38,300 nucleotides of DNA, taken from positions 1-38,300 of the forward strand of contig RBZT01000613.1 of the NCBI GenBank assembly GCA_003693705.1. The letters are read 5' to 3'. Of the stretch, positions 23,726-34,069 are shown one piece after another. Origin of the DNA: Polymyxa betae (lineage: Eukaryota; Endomyxa; Phytomyxea; Plasmodiophorida; Plasmodiophoridae). How positions within the stretch are numbered: the first letter of the stretch is position 1; the number at the start of each line of letters is the position of its first letter. A program made the translations under genes and the position numbers. Under the pieces are notes generated by a model. It was not told the DNA's origin and did not search any database. It saw nothing but the letters and a program-made list of their open reading frames with translations.

Positions 23726-24145
23726 ATGGCGAAGGTTAAGGCCCACGAGCTTCGCTCGAAGTCCAAGGACGAGCTGGTCAAGCAGCTCGACGAGTTCAAG
23801 AACGAACTCTCCCAGCTCCGTGTCGCCAAGGTATCGGGCGGCCCAGCTTCGAAACTCTCCAAAATGTAGGACTCGCCGATGTAATCGGTTTGGATTGCTA
23901 ACTGGAATCACAGCAAGATCGTCCGCAAGAACATCGCCCGTGTTCTGACCGTCTACAACCAGACCCAGAAGGAAGTTCTGCGAAAGGAGTACGCCGGCAA
24001 GAAGTACATCCCTCTGGATCTGCGCCGGAAGGGTACCCGTGCTGCTCGTCGTAAGCTGACCCTTCAGCAGTTGTCCATGAAGACGGCCCGACAGGCCAAG
24101 AGAGACGCTTACTTCCCTATCCGCAAATACGCTCTCATCGCTTAA
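23726..24145 (+). CDS. RPL35: Large-subunit ribosomal protein uL29 (RPL35)
   Basis: Two exons, 23726-23865 and 23914-24145, encode 123 residues, the same length as human RPL35. The sequence runs [20 protein letters not shown], then the helix-turn-helix with [57 protein letters not shown] and the basic end [20 protein letters not shown]. It sits at the 60S exit tunnel. The 48-base intron has a CTAAC branch motif 10 bases before its end. Codon use is strongly biased to C/G-ending codons, as expected for a highly expressed gene. Its stop codon overlaps the 3' end of the minus-strand gene at 24135-24623. Confidence 0.97.
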
Positions 24146-24623
24146 GCTCCAATACACAATTAAAACTCTTGAAATAGGTTTCTGTATTTCTAATCCCAAT
24201 CTGATACGTGCTTGGGCCTGCTAAATAGGCCAAATTGTTTCTGTAGGCGTGATTGAGATGCTCTTCGGGGAAGCGTTCACTATCAGGCTTACCTTTGTAT
24301 TCTTGTAAATCGGATGCCAAGGTTTCGGCCTTCTGTCGTTGCTTTTGGGCTTTAAGCCAAATGACACAAATACTTGATAATCCCTTCGTTTCATGTAGTT
24401 CCTGCTGCCTTCGAAATAATATGTGTATCTGCTAAATACATCCAGACAGTGTCGTGTGTAGTGAGCAGGTAGCCATGGCTTCTGCTCAATTCTAGGCTCT
24501 AACCATCCCAATGTCTCAGCTTTAATTCAGGAATTCGATCGCTTTCTTACTCGGCTCTGGTCGGTAGCGAAGCTTTTCCAAACGCTTTCGTTCTTCCCGA
24601 AGAAATTTGCCGACGAAGCCCAT
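24135..24623 (-). CDS. Small basic protein of unknown function
   Basis: Four exons, 24623-24551, 24498-24374, 24332-24293 and 24220-24135, give 107 residues with consistent phases. It begins [20 protein letters not shown], is rich in Arg, Lys and Tyr, and has a conserved-looking core [19 protein letters not shown] and [12 protein letters not shown]. There is no signal peptide or membrane helix. Size and charge resemble small mitochondrial or ribosome-associated proteins, but I cannot assign it. The last 11 bases overlap the RPL35 stop region tail to tail. The third intron could instead be retained, which would add an [15 protein letters not shown] segment in the same frame. Confidence 0.55.
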
Positions 24624-24763
24624 AGTTGGCCTTTGAAATGGTCAGCCTGTCTCACCCCAAAATATCTCCAGTACTTCTATGGATATCTCAGCAGAACTAA
24701 GAACACTTGTATTCACTCTCGACCAAGGCTTCCATCAAACATTTATTGGGGCTTATGGGGTTT

Positions 24764-25085
24764 CTAAACACAAGGACATCGTCTTGATCGGCGAATCATT
24801 CCCCGAACTTTCTTGAAAAGAAACGCCTCCAGTTGACCAGGATCGGCAAACGACTCGAATCCAATCCGATCATCTCCCGACGATTTATGTGAAATGAAAC
24901 AGAATTAGGTCATAGGGCGCGTCTTTCATGAGAGGAGGTTGCGCCCCGACCTAATACAGTATCGCTCTCTTGTTCGGTCTAGGAGGCTACCTCTTGGTCA
25001 TCATCATTAGCTCTCACCTAGCCTTCATATCGTCATCCAATAGTTGTACATTTCGTAATAGCTCAATCGAGATGCGCTGCCTCAT
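24764..25085 (-). CDS. Possible small gene, partly resolved
   Basis: ATG at 25085 opens MRQRISIELLRNVQLLDDDM, followed by a strong donor (gtgaga). About 200 bases further, the minus strand carries FESFADPGQLEAFLFKK and ends with a basic, Cys-containing tail at a TAG (24764-24766). Both pieces look coding, but I found no single splice path between them. Its start codon is only 42 bases from the start of the plus-strand gene at 25128, suggesting a shared promoter. Confidence 0.3.
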
Positions 25086-25127
25086 GCATTAATTGCTGCT
25101 TTAAAGGGAATCTAATCGCGCGTCGTC

Positions 25128-25394
25128 ATGTCGGCCGCCGTTGCTGAAGCCGCCGGGCGTGTCGCTTCACTATCTGCTGACCTGCTTAGAAGGCTAATGG
25201 CTGAACCTTCATTCACAGGTTCAATACATTTTTCTGGTTACAGCAGCTCGTGCTGATTAGAATTTGTAGATGCTCTGCGTGTGATGAATCGAAACGCTCG
25301 CAAAGCCAAGCGCCCCAATCATAAGACTCGACCAGTCTCGAACGTGAATCGGCGATCGAAGAATTTCGAGCGCAATCGTCCTATTAAGCCATAA
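25128..25394 (+). CDS. Small basic protein, 74 residues, unknown
   Basis: Two exons, 25128-25218 and 25261-25394, separated by a 42-base intron. The N-terminal half (MSAAVAEAAGRVASLSADLL, then LMAEPSFTEFVDALRVM) looks like two amphipathic helices. The C-terminal half is strongly basic and extended (RNARKAKRPNHKTRPVSNVN, ending FERNRPIKP). This pattern fits a small RNA- or ribosome-associated protein, but I know no family for it. The frame is open only with the intron removed, which supports the splice. Confidence 0.6.
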
Positions 25395-25424
25395 AAATCG
25401 TTCGGCAGGATGCGTATCTGCTAA

Positions 25425-26449
25425 TTATACATTTTTTATGAACAGTTCAGATATGATTAGATTGCGGTCAGATTCAGACAATCCAGCATCCGTCTCGATT
25501 TGCGATTGCAACTGCTGGCGATACTTGGTGTCGTGCTCCATGATGAACTGCCGAAGGAATCGGACATCGTCTTGCGTCTCTCGCCTGTAGAAATCTCTGA
25601 TTTTCATGTCATAATTTTTCTTCTGACAAATGAAGCGAGTAAAAAGCCAACCTTGATTCTATTCGAGAAGTTATTCTCGCCAAACATATTGGAAAACAGT
25701 GTCTCTCAAACGATTCTGACATCATACACGATCGCATGAAGAATTGCTCGAAGTCTCCATAGTCGATCGTGGCGTTTACCAGCGCTTGTCGCACATCTTT
25801 AGACAAATGAAGCTGCGTATGTGATGCATTCTCGACGATATCTGCGAACGTCCAGAATAGAGCTTTCATTGTATCAGACTGCCTACAGAGTTGTTCGATT
25901 AGACTGGCTCTTCTGCAAATTAATCAGCTGCGGTCAAATAGCGAGAAGATAACAATACATGGAAGCGGTGCATGTTTCACGCAGCTGCTGATGGATCGAG
26001 CATGCAAGCGCTTTTAACCGGCAGATCTCGCCATTGAGGTAGTCATGTTCCCGAACGAAAAGTTCAGATCTGGCTTCAAGACAGCTAATGGCGGCAAACG
26101 CGTCCGAGAAAGCGTTCGGATTGGGAAACGAGCGAATAATCGCCGTCATGAGCTCACCAGAACAGAATGGGTTGTCCATTAATCGGGCCAGCAAGCATCT
26201 GAATAATATTTAGGCATTTTTGAAGCAGAAATGAGAGACAGATTCGCGTCTTGACTTTTTGGTGTCAGTCAGGTCTATGCTGAGCTGATGGCAAAGCTGG
26301 CGTTGAATAGGCAGCAATGAATGAGGCCGCTGGAGGTGCGAGCACCAGACCAAGGCTTCGGTTAAGGTCTGGCCATCCCATCGCTGGACTCGTGAATCGG
26401 CACTTTGTGCGAAGATTTCAGTGACCAGCTGGAAATCTGATTCGTTCAT
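25425..26449 (-). CDS. Alpha-helical protein of unknown function
   Basis: Exons 26449-26256, 26198-25959 and one starting at 25912 join in phase. The reading continues to about 25735, and a final exon ends at a TAA at 25425-25427. The junction between about 25735 and 25640 was not solved; two short introns with a tiny exon would work. The product is about 280-300 residues, helical, with no membrane segment. Stretches include MNESDFQLVTEIFAQSADSR, LLARLMDNPFCSGELMTAII, FWTFADIVENASHTQLHL and a C-terminal DDVRFLRQFIMEHDTKYRQQ. No catalytic motif is visible and I cannot name the family. It follows the SNF2 gene on the same strand after 110 bases. Confidence 0.6.
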
Positions 26450-26559
26450 ATCGCCTGACGGAGCGGCGATGTCCGCAGACTTGAACAGAAGCGACACACG
26501 CTATAGCGACATGTATTATGTATATACAATAATTTATTCGATAAAATAGAAATTGTTCA

Positions 26560-29500
26560 TCAAAACCTTGTATGGATTGCAGAAGATTGGGAGCGCTCCG
26601 AGCTGTTGTTGTGCTGTCGTGGTTGATACGCCGACGTACGAGGGTAATATTCTCCACGTGGTTGATCTTCGTACCGACGATGCTGCTGTTCAGATCTTGA
26701 ATAGTTACTGGACGATTTCCAATCGTGACATGATCGGTTGTCCGTATTGGAATGATGACCATTCGACGATCTCCGTTCCGGACTGGGACGACGAGATGAA
26801 CTTGGATGTGATCGATCACGGTTCCAGGCATCAGCATTATGATAATTGCTATCACGTGGGGTTCGCGAGCTCCTGGCGCTATTGTGGTTGTTGAAATCGC
26901 GTTGAACATGGGGACGTTTGAGATTCCGAGGACGGTCAAGGTTTTTGACTGGCTCGAAACGTCGTTTGACCCCGTTTGAATGAGGTGTTGCAACCTGAGT
27001 AGATGTCTGCGGAACGCCATTGTCATCCTTGAGGGACACCACCGATATATCTGTGAAATGTCACTACCACATACCTGTAGAAAACACAAATAGTACCGTT
27101 CTGTGGCGATGGTGAGGTCGGCTGAGATCGAAGATAAGACAGCCGACTCGGGTGAATACCATCGAAGCAGGGTTCATATGCCTGAAGCATCGGAGAACGT
27201 TCAGGAAGGGAGACCGCAGCATGCCATGACTCGTCATCTGATGGAACATGAGCGCGGGGTTGGACATCTGGAGCAACCTGATACGAAAACCCGGAGGCCG
27301 GCATAGCATTCGGATCAGGTGGCTTGATTGGTTTCAGGCAGCTTTCCGGGATTTTGACGACCTCCGGCTGCCCTTCGCTAGTAGTCGAAGGCAAATTCAA
27401 ATCGTCGAAATTCGGATCGCGCTCATCAAAGCTAAAAGTTGGTGTAGAATGCTGCCCATCAACAACGGAGACCGAAGTGAGGCGTTTGACATTGTCGACC
27501 AGGGTGGAATCGCGAGCCGGTGTGCCATGTTTGTAAATCCGGTCATAATCAAGCTCTTCGAACGCCATTACCGAGTCCAGATCGGGAGCCTGCCTGATCT
27601 CGGCGTGGTCATCAAAGTACTTAGAATGTTCGACAGCGGATACAATCCAGCTTTTGGGCGCCATAGAAAACGGATTGGACGATTTCAAACTGAGCCTATT
27701 AATGACATTGCATGTAATCTGAGAAGTTGTTAGAAATGTCGCATTGTCTGGTTAACCAAAACTCTACCGAGTCGTTCAATGCAAAATCGGAAAGCGATAC
27801 CCGAGATGGGCCTAAAATGCGATCAAGCGTGGGTGGCTCTTTGACAAATTCGCTCCACTGCGTGTCAACACGATTGGCGACTTCTTTATTGTTGGCGTCC
27901 ATGATCCAGCTGGCCGTTTCGATCTTCTCTAGTTGTCGCTGGAACACCAAATCCTCGAACATCTCGTGCATTAACAAGCGGTAGATAAACACCGGGCGCT
28001 CTTGTCCGATTCGATAAACTCGATAAGCAGCCTAACAGCAGAATAGTCATTATAAAGGAAGACAGAGGAGACGAAGATGATGATGCAAGACTAGGCAGAT
28101 ATACCTGAAAGTCAACGCTCGGATTCCAGTTGGGCTCCAAAATCACGACACGGCTGGCAGCGACTAAAGAGATGCCCTCGCCGCAAAGCGTCGAGATCAG
28201 GAAACAATCGGCATGGGATGATGCCGAATTGAAATCCTTAATGAGCGATTCGCGCTCTGTCATGCATGTGCTACCGTCGAATCGAAACGCGTTTATTTTC
28301 GAGTTCGCATGCTGATTATAGCGCTCAATCATCTCCTGAATGAAAACATATTCAGCGAATCATTTTAAAAATAAAGAAAAAAACGTGCTTCGTACCTCGA
28401 CGAAAGACAGCGCCTTAATCCATCTGGAAAATACAACGACTTTCTCACCAGCTGCTCGACATTGTTGCAGCAAGACCATTAACAGGACCATCTTGCCGCT
28501 GGCCTCCAAATCGATCTGGTTCGGGTCGACGCCGGCCAGCGCCTCCTGGCACGGGATGCTGGCCTCAAGATCCGCTTGACGACGAGCAATCTGAAGACAA
28601 ACAACATGTTATAACAATGAGCTTGAAGAGGCGACCCGCCATGACAGGAGAGGCCGCATACAGCAGTAGATCAACTGATAAATTATCGACATGACTTTGA
28701 AGAAGGAGCAGTGTAACAGTAATCATCAATGAAGAAATTTTTTAAAAATTTTCTTACCTGAGGGTGATCTGATATCATTGTGGCCACACTGTGTAATGTT
28801 ACTCCGTCAAGTCCATTCCTCTTCTGAAGGCAACTCGTCCATATAGATCGTTGCAGTTCTGAGAATCGGATCGTGATCACGATCTCCTACACAACAGGAA
28901 TCAGGGAAGGCGCGAAAAGAAGCCACCAGGGCGTACCGTTTTCGGGGGCAGGTGCTGCTTCAGGAACTGGTTGTCGCGGCGGAAAAACAGGCAATTCTTC
29001 CGAATCATCTCGTATAGCACGAAGGCGCGTTTTTTGGAGATATCGGGCTTGGTGGCTTTCAGGCCATTAATAACCTTCTCATATAGATAAGTGAAATTCT
29101 GCTTCGATTTAAACAACGAGATGCATTTCGGCTTGCTGTAATGTCATATGTGAGAACTCCCTATACAGCTGAATAATGACATTCGCCATACTTTACGAAT
29201 ATCATCAGCGAATAGAGCTCTTTGAGATGATTTTGTAAGGGATATCCAGAAACGACAATTCTCCGCTGTGTTCGAATTACATTCAACGAGTTGTGGATCG
29301 CCGACTTATTATTACATAATCGATGACCTTCATATGATTAAACTTCAAACAAAATGCCCCATCATTGCAGATACCTTCATCGAGAATAACCACATCAGGA
29401 CCAGGAGACGTCCTCAGCAGTTTCTGATCAGATTTCCGCCCGACCATTTCTGAGAACATGGAATAGGACAGGATGAGAAGACCACCAGCCTGTGCCCATC

Positions 29501-30456
29501 GCTGTAAAACGTCTGTACGAAAGCTTGCGGACATTGTCGAGCTCAGCAAGAACGGGTCCGAGAAACGCTTCTGACCAGATCCCAACCAGGAATTGAACCT
29601 GGTACGAATCAGTGCCAGATAGAAACCGGGCGGGTACGACCCACCTGACGACTTCATCGGCCCAATGGGAGACGACGGTCAGCGGCGCCAAGATCAGCAA
29701 TTTCGGTTTGGCGATTTTATGGTAGGTTCCAGTGCAAAACAGATACAAAGCTGATAGGACCTAACGAAGGCTATCAGGAGAATGGAGGAATGCGAAACGA
29801 AGGAAGGCGACCTGGAGCGTCTTGCCAAGACCGAGGGCGTCGGCGAAGATAGTGCCGGCATTGTCTTTGAGGACGGTGCTGAGGAAGGCGGCGCCGATTT
29901 GCTGATGACGATGCAGGTGCGTGGTGAGGAATTCCGGCAAAGCGTCCAGCACCGGCTGTAGACCGAGCTCGCGAACCGGGTCGTACTGGTCTGTGCCCGG
30001 CACCACCGCGTCCCGATCGGCGCCGTCGTCGACGTTCAGAACCGAGACGGCTTGTCTGGTCTGGGTCGGATTCTGGGCGATGTCGATCTCGTGGAGATCG
30101 TCGAAGGCGCAATCGATGAACTGCGGCGAGTCGGGTTCGGGGGTCAGATCGATATGCTCGACAGAGACGACATTTAATGAGGAAGATGTGGGAGGTATCG
30201 GCTGCTTTTTGAAGGCGGATTCCGAGCCGATAATCGGTGAGGATTTGTCATCCGGTAGTGATACGAGATTGAGATCGGAATCAGCTCGAAAATTCCGATT
30301 GTTTCCATCCTGAAGCGAAGCGAAGCGATTGTCGATTTCATCGAGTCGTTTCAACAGGTCCGAAATCTGGGCCGTTTTTTGCCGATTGTCTTCCTCGAGG
30401 AGAGCGACCCGGCGCCACAAGGCGGCCATCTCCAGCGAGGCATCGGTCTGTTGCAT
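26560..30456 (-). CDS. SNF2-family ATPase, ATRX/Rad54-like
   Basis: Twelve exons: 30456-29812, 29760-29645, 29598-29375, 29327-29192, 29135-28937, 28886-28758, 28674-28636, 28590-28396, 28335-28105, 28031-27768, 27718-27097 and 27050-26560, giving 1,096 residues. A short coiled coil at the N-terminus (about 5-50) precedes an acidic stretch. Helicase motifs follow: I (FADALGLGKTLQ, about 204-215), Ia (LLILAPLTVVSHW), II (DEGH, about 327-330), III (VVSGYPLQNHLKELYSLM), V (GEGISLVAASRVVILEPNWN) and VI (RVYRIGQERPVFIYRLL, about 641). The SGYPLQN and RVYR.GQ forms are typical of the ATRX/RAD54L2 branch of Rad54-like enzymes, which translocate on DNA in chromatin. No ADD zinc finger is present. The tail from about 850 is Ser/Arg/His/Asn-rich. 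The in-frame TAG at 29761-29763 is removed by the first intron. Confidence 0.88.
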
Positions 30457-31118
30457 TTTACAGGTTTCAAGGCCGGCGCCCTTGTTGGATCCAGGTCGGG
30501 AAGCGGATCGGACCCCTCCTGTCCCTGAAAATCCCTCCCAAAATCATCTGAAACACACTACGGAACTTCGCCCAAGCAGTTCCGCAACTGTTTGTAAAAT
30601 TTCCGCACGTCCATTTTTCAAGATTTTTTTTTGAAACGCATTGCGGGCTCGAAGCCATTGAGTTGATGTGGTCGCACAAGTCTGTGATTGCTGATCCGCA
30701 TCTCGAATCGGAAATCTCAAATCAATTGTAGATCTGAGATCTCATATCCTTTGATCTGCTCTCAAATTAATTTATACTGCACTGTGTCCCGATTGCTTCG
30801 ATAGCTTGATGTTTTCAATCCCAATCCGGAGAGAAAGAGTACACCGCGATCACAGAACACAACAGAACTTGGAATTCCAGATCTCGTGATCCTTAAATAC
30901 AGATCCCTTATGACGCAGCTTCGCATATTTGTGCTTCGCTGAGTCTGCGATTTACTCAAGCAGGTACCCTCGCAGATGGAACGTCTTCATATAAGCAGGA
31001 TGTTAAATATCGATGTATTTCGTTACGTCCGAACAGTATCCATGCTCTTCAAAACGTTGAGGTCTTGAAGGAATTTAAACTCGTTTTTCCCGCTCTACGA
31101 GATCATCGTTTAAGTTGC
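30457..31118. other. Intergenic, no gene seen
   Basis: 662 bases between the lysyl-tRNA synthetase end and the SNF2 gene start, both on the minus strand. Short open frames here lack family features or splice support. The part next to 30456 is presumably the SNF2 promoter. Confidence 0.4.
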
Positions 31119-33106
31119 TTAATTTTTGTCATGTTTTGGTCTTAGAGCTGGGAATAAGATCACATCACGAATGTGGCTTGCTCCGGTTAGCAATCTACAA
31201 AGACGATCGAGTCCAATTCCCCAGCCAGCCGTAGGCGGCATTCCAAACTCCAAGGCTTCACAAAATTCATCAGAACAAGGACGCTTTTCAGTATCGCCTT
31301 GTGATCGAAGCATCTCCTGAATGAATCGATGAAAATGATGTAGCGGAAATAGCAGATTGCTAACCTGATGCTGGAATCGACGACGCTGTTCATCTGGATC
31401 TGCTAATTCCGAATATGCGTTGCAACTAAATCGCAATTAATCAAAGAACTAACAATTCGAGAATAGACTTTCAACAAAACATGGAAATCGAACAGAAACA
31501 GAATGGATGATTACATTTCTTGACCCTGAATGAATAATTCGAATCTTTCTGTGATGTATGGGCGGTCGAGATGAGCCTTGGCTAGCGGGCTAACCAATGT
31601 TGGATGATTCATTAAGAATGTGGGATTAACACATCTGGGTTCGACGAGATTGGAAATTAACGAATCTACGATTGATGTCGCATTGACGTGTTTCGGCAAT
31701 GGCAGATTTGCTGCTAAGAGTATCGTCTTGAGCTCAGACACGCTGCGCTCATCCTGGCATGATATCAGGGAGACGCGATCACACGCTGAGCGAACTTAAA
31801 CCTCATCTAGCAGTTCAACGATGTTGATTTGAGAGTCCAACAGCTTGCTAAGTTCGTCGTTTAGCGCTGTGAGACAGTCCAATCGATCAAACGATTCGAA
31901 ACGGATTTTGGACTGATCCCCAAGCATCTCGGTGATTCCAGTCAGCAGACGCTCGGTGAGCGGAATCAGATCAAGATAATCGGCATGAGCCATGTAGAAT
32001 TCGCATGATGTGAACCTAAATCAGCGAGCATATTAAATCATCTGTCAATAATCATAAGCAATTATACTCTGGATGATGTTCACGATCCATTCCTGAATGG
32101 TCAGTAAGTTACATAACGCAGGCGCAAAATCGTCATTCACCTTCGTTTCTAAACACTTTCCCGAGCTCGAAGACACGATCGAGGCCACCAACTAGCGGGA
32201 AATTACTGGAAAAGTTTGATCGCGAAACATTGACATACTAATGAGCTGCTTAAGGAATAGCTCCGGCGCCTAAAGTATCAAGTTATAACAACAATTTCAG
32301 GCGGGAATGTTAGCCCAACAATACGTAGATGCAGCTCGGAGCTCAACGCTGAGCTGTTGGTGGTGAAAGGATTGGCGTTGGCACCGCCGGCGCTCCCCCA
32401 AAGGATCGGGGTCTCGACCTCAACAAAATTCTCTTTTTCCAGGAACCTTCGAATGAAGCTAATGACCTATAAACATTAAAAAAAATCATGAAGAACCCCT
32501 TTAGCAGAATCTGCGAACCTTAGCTCGGGTACGGAAGATGTGATGCACATTATTGGCGTTCACAATCATGTCTAGATATCGTTGTCGCTGACGAATCTCC
32601 GGCGATTCTAGCGCATCCGGAATGGGATGTAAGCAGGGCGCCAGAATCTGGCAGTCTCGAGCACACAAAAGCAGCTGGCCTTTGGACGAACTCGTTGGAA
32701 ATCCTTGAATAGAAATGTAATCGCCACGAGTTACAGAGCGCGCCAGATCGAATAGATCACTTGATTCGAACTCTTTCGAAGAGCATTTCACCTGCAGCGA
32801 CCCGACACCGCAAGCAACATCTAGAAAGAATAACGACCTGCCGCTTTCACGTTTTCGCAGGACACGCCCGTTCTGGACAACGCTCTGCTCAGGGCAGGAC
32901 TGACCCGGGGATAAAGTTTGATACGACAGCCTGAAATCGTCAAATGACATCGTCGGTGGGCGTCGGCGCTGCTGGTAAAGCTGCCCAGCGGGATGCAGGA
33001 TTCGCTCACGGCGGACCGCAGAAGGAGACGCGGATGCCGATAGACGCCTTCTAAGCAGGCTGTATGTGAATGGATTGCCACATGACAGATTCCTGACTAA
33101 TGGCAT
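31119..33106 (-). CDS. MSK1: Lysyl-tRNA synthetase, class II, probably mitochondrial
   Basis: Eight exons: 33106-32519, 32466-32320, 32269-32239, 32191-32141, 32092-32068, 32015-31802, 31753-31515 and 31425-31119, giving 533 residues. The start [20 protein letters not shown] with a further Arg/Ser-rich stretch looks like a mitochondrial presequence. An OB-fold anticodon-binding domain follows ([35 protein letters not shown]). The catalytic core has motif 1 ([17 protein letters not shown]), [11 protein letters not shown], motif 2 ([20 protein letters not shown]), [15 protein letters not shown] and motif 3 ([18 protein letters not shown]). It attaches lysine to tRNA-Lys. The fairly divergent core and presequence fit the organellar (MSK1) type rather than the cytosolic one; that assignment is inference. 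Exons of 25-51 bases are placed by the conserved motifs they encode. Confidence 0.92.
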
Positions 33107-34069
33107 GATCGACTTGTGGTATAATGATGGAGCTGCAGCCTCATTGACGGCATTCTCACGCGGATACCGTCGTGCTAAACCCTAAGCCCTAGTTAAGAAC
33201 AGAAGGTTTGGGGCGGCTATTTATCAACGAAACGGGTCCGGCCTCATCCAAAGTTGATGTAGACCGCTTTGAGTTGTTTTCAATCGGTATGAGCTGAAAG
33301 AACGTTGCTTTAAAAAGGAGCATTTACAAAACCAAAGTCGAAATCCAACCGCGTATGTTAGCACGACTAAGTTGAAGGATAATTTCGAGCTTTCGATTGT
33401 GTGAGGACGGCGTCAAGGCGGTAGCTGCAATCCATATACAAATCTACCTGTCTTCATATACATAACATATGTCAATCAAGGACTCCCATTCAGTTTATAT
33501 TTCGAAGCCCGTCAACATGGAAATTCAACGACATGAACACGAAAGATGTCACTGTTGTTTAATCGGCCAAGAATGACAGAGCCAATTAATTAAGCTAATT
33601 GAGGTCAAGGGCGCAGCTACCGCTTAGAGCGACCTTTGAAAGCGACATCGAATCCAAGTTCATCTCTGGAACACAAGCCGAGCGGCATAACAAAAACCCG
33701 CCAAAACTTTCTGGCCCATGACGAATTGACAGTAAGATTAGTGTCTTGCTATGGATCATCTGAGAGGCGCAAACAACCCGATTTCAATATTTATAAATTC
33801 GAAACCCGGGCACAATTGAAAAAACAAACAAGCAGCCTGTTTAAAAACGTCGAGTTTGATGGTGAGGCTCAGGATACGATGTAAAACCCAGTCTAGGTGG
33901 CTTCTGATTCCACGAACCATCTCTCACCACCCAGCTCTTCCTTCACCATCTGATGGGTCTCATCGCCTATTGTCTAGTCGCTATGAGCCTATGATTGAGA
34001 GAGTAGAACGCACTTTCTGCAGTTGCTGTCTCAAACAGCTCCAGAGACATTTCTCTCTTGCTGATCCAA
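33107..34069. other. Divergent intergenic region
   Basis: 963 bases between two divergently transcribed genes (lysyl-tRNA synthetase and PCID2). Open frames at 33636-33884 and 33856-34146 start at TTG or lack protein-like composition, and I see no splice pattern. It contains one weak telomere-like motif (33177-33197). It presumably holds two promoters. Confidence 0.45.

Noticed and set aside
23675-24199. 174-residue minus-strand open frame
   Set aside because: It is the antisense shadow of RPL35, created by its biased codon use.
29761-29763. In-frame TAG in the SNF2 gene as a premature stop or read-through
   Set aside because: The TAG lies inside a 51-base intron (29761-29811); splicing joins GLGKTLQ directly to VLSALYLF, as expected for the fold.
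33177-33197. Telomere-like CCCTAA motifs
   Set aside because: Only one or two imperfect units are present; not enough for an interstitial telomeric repeat.
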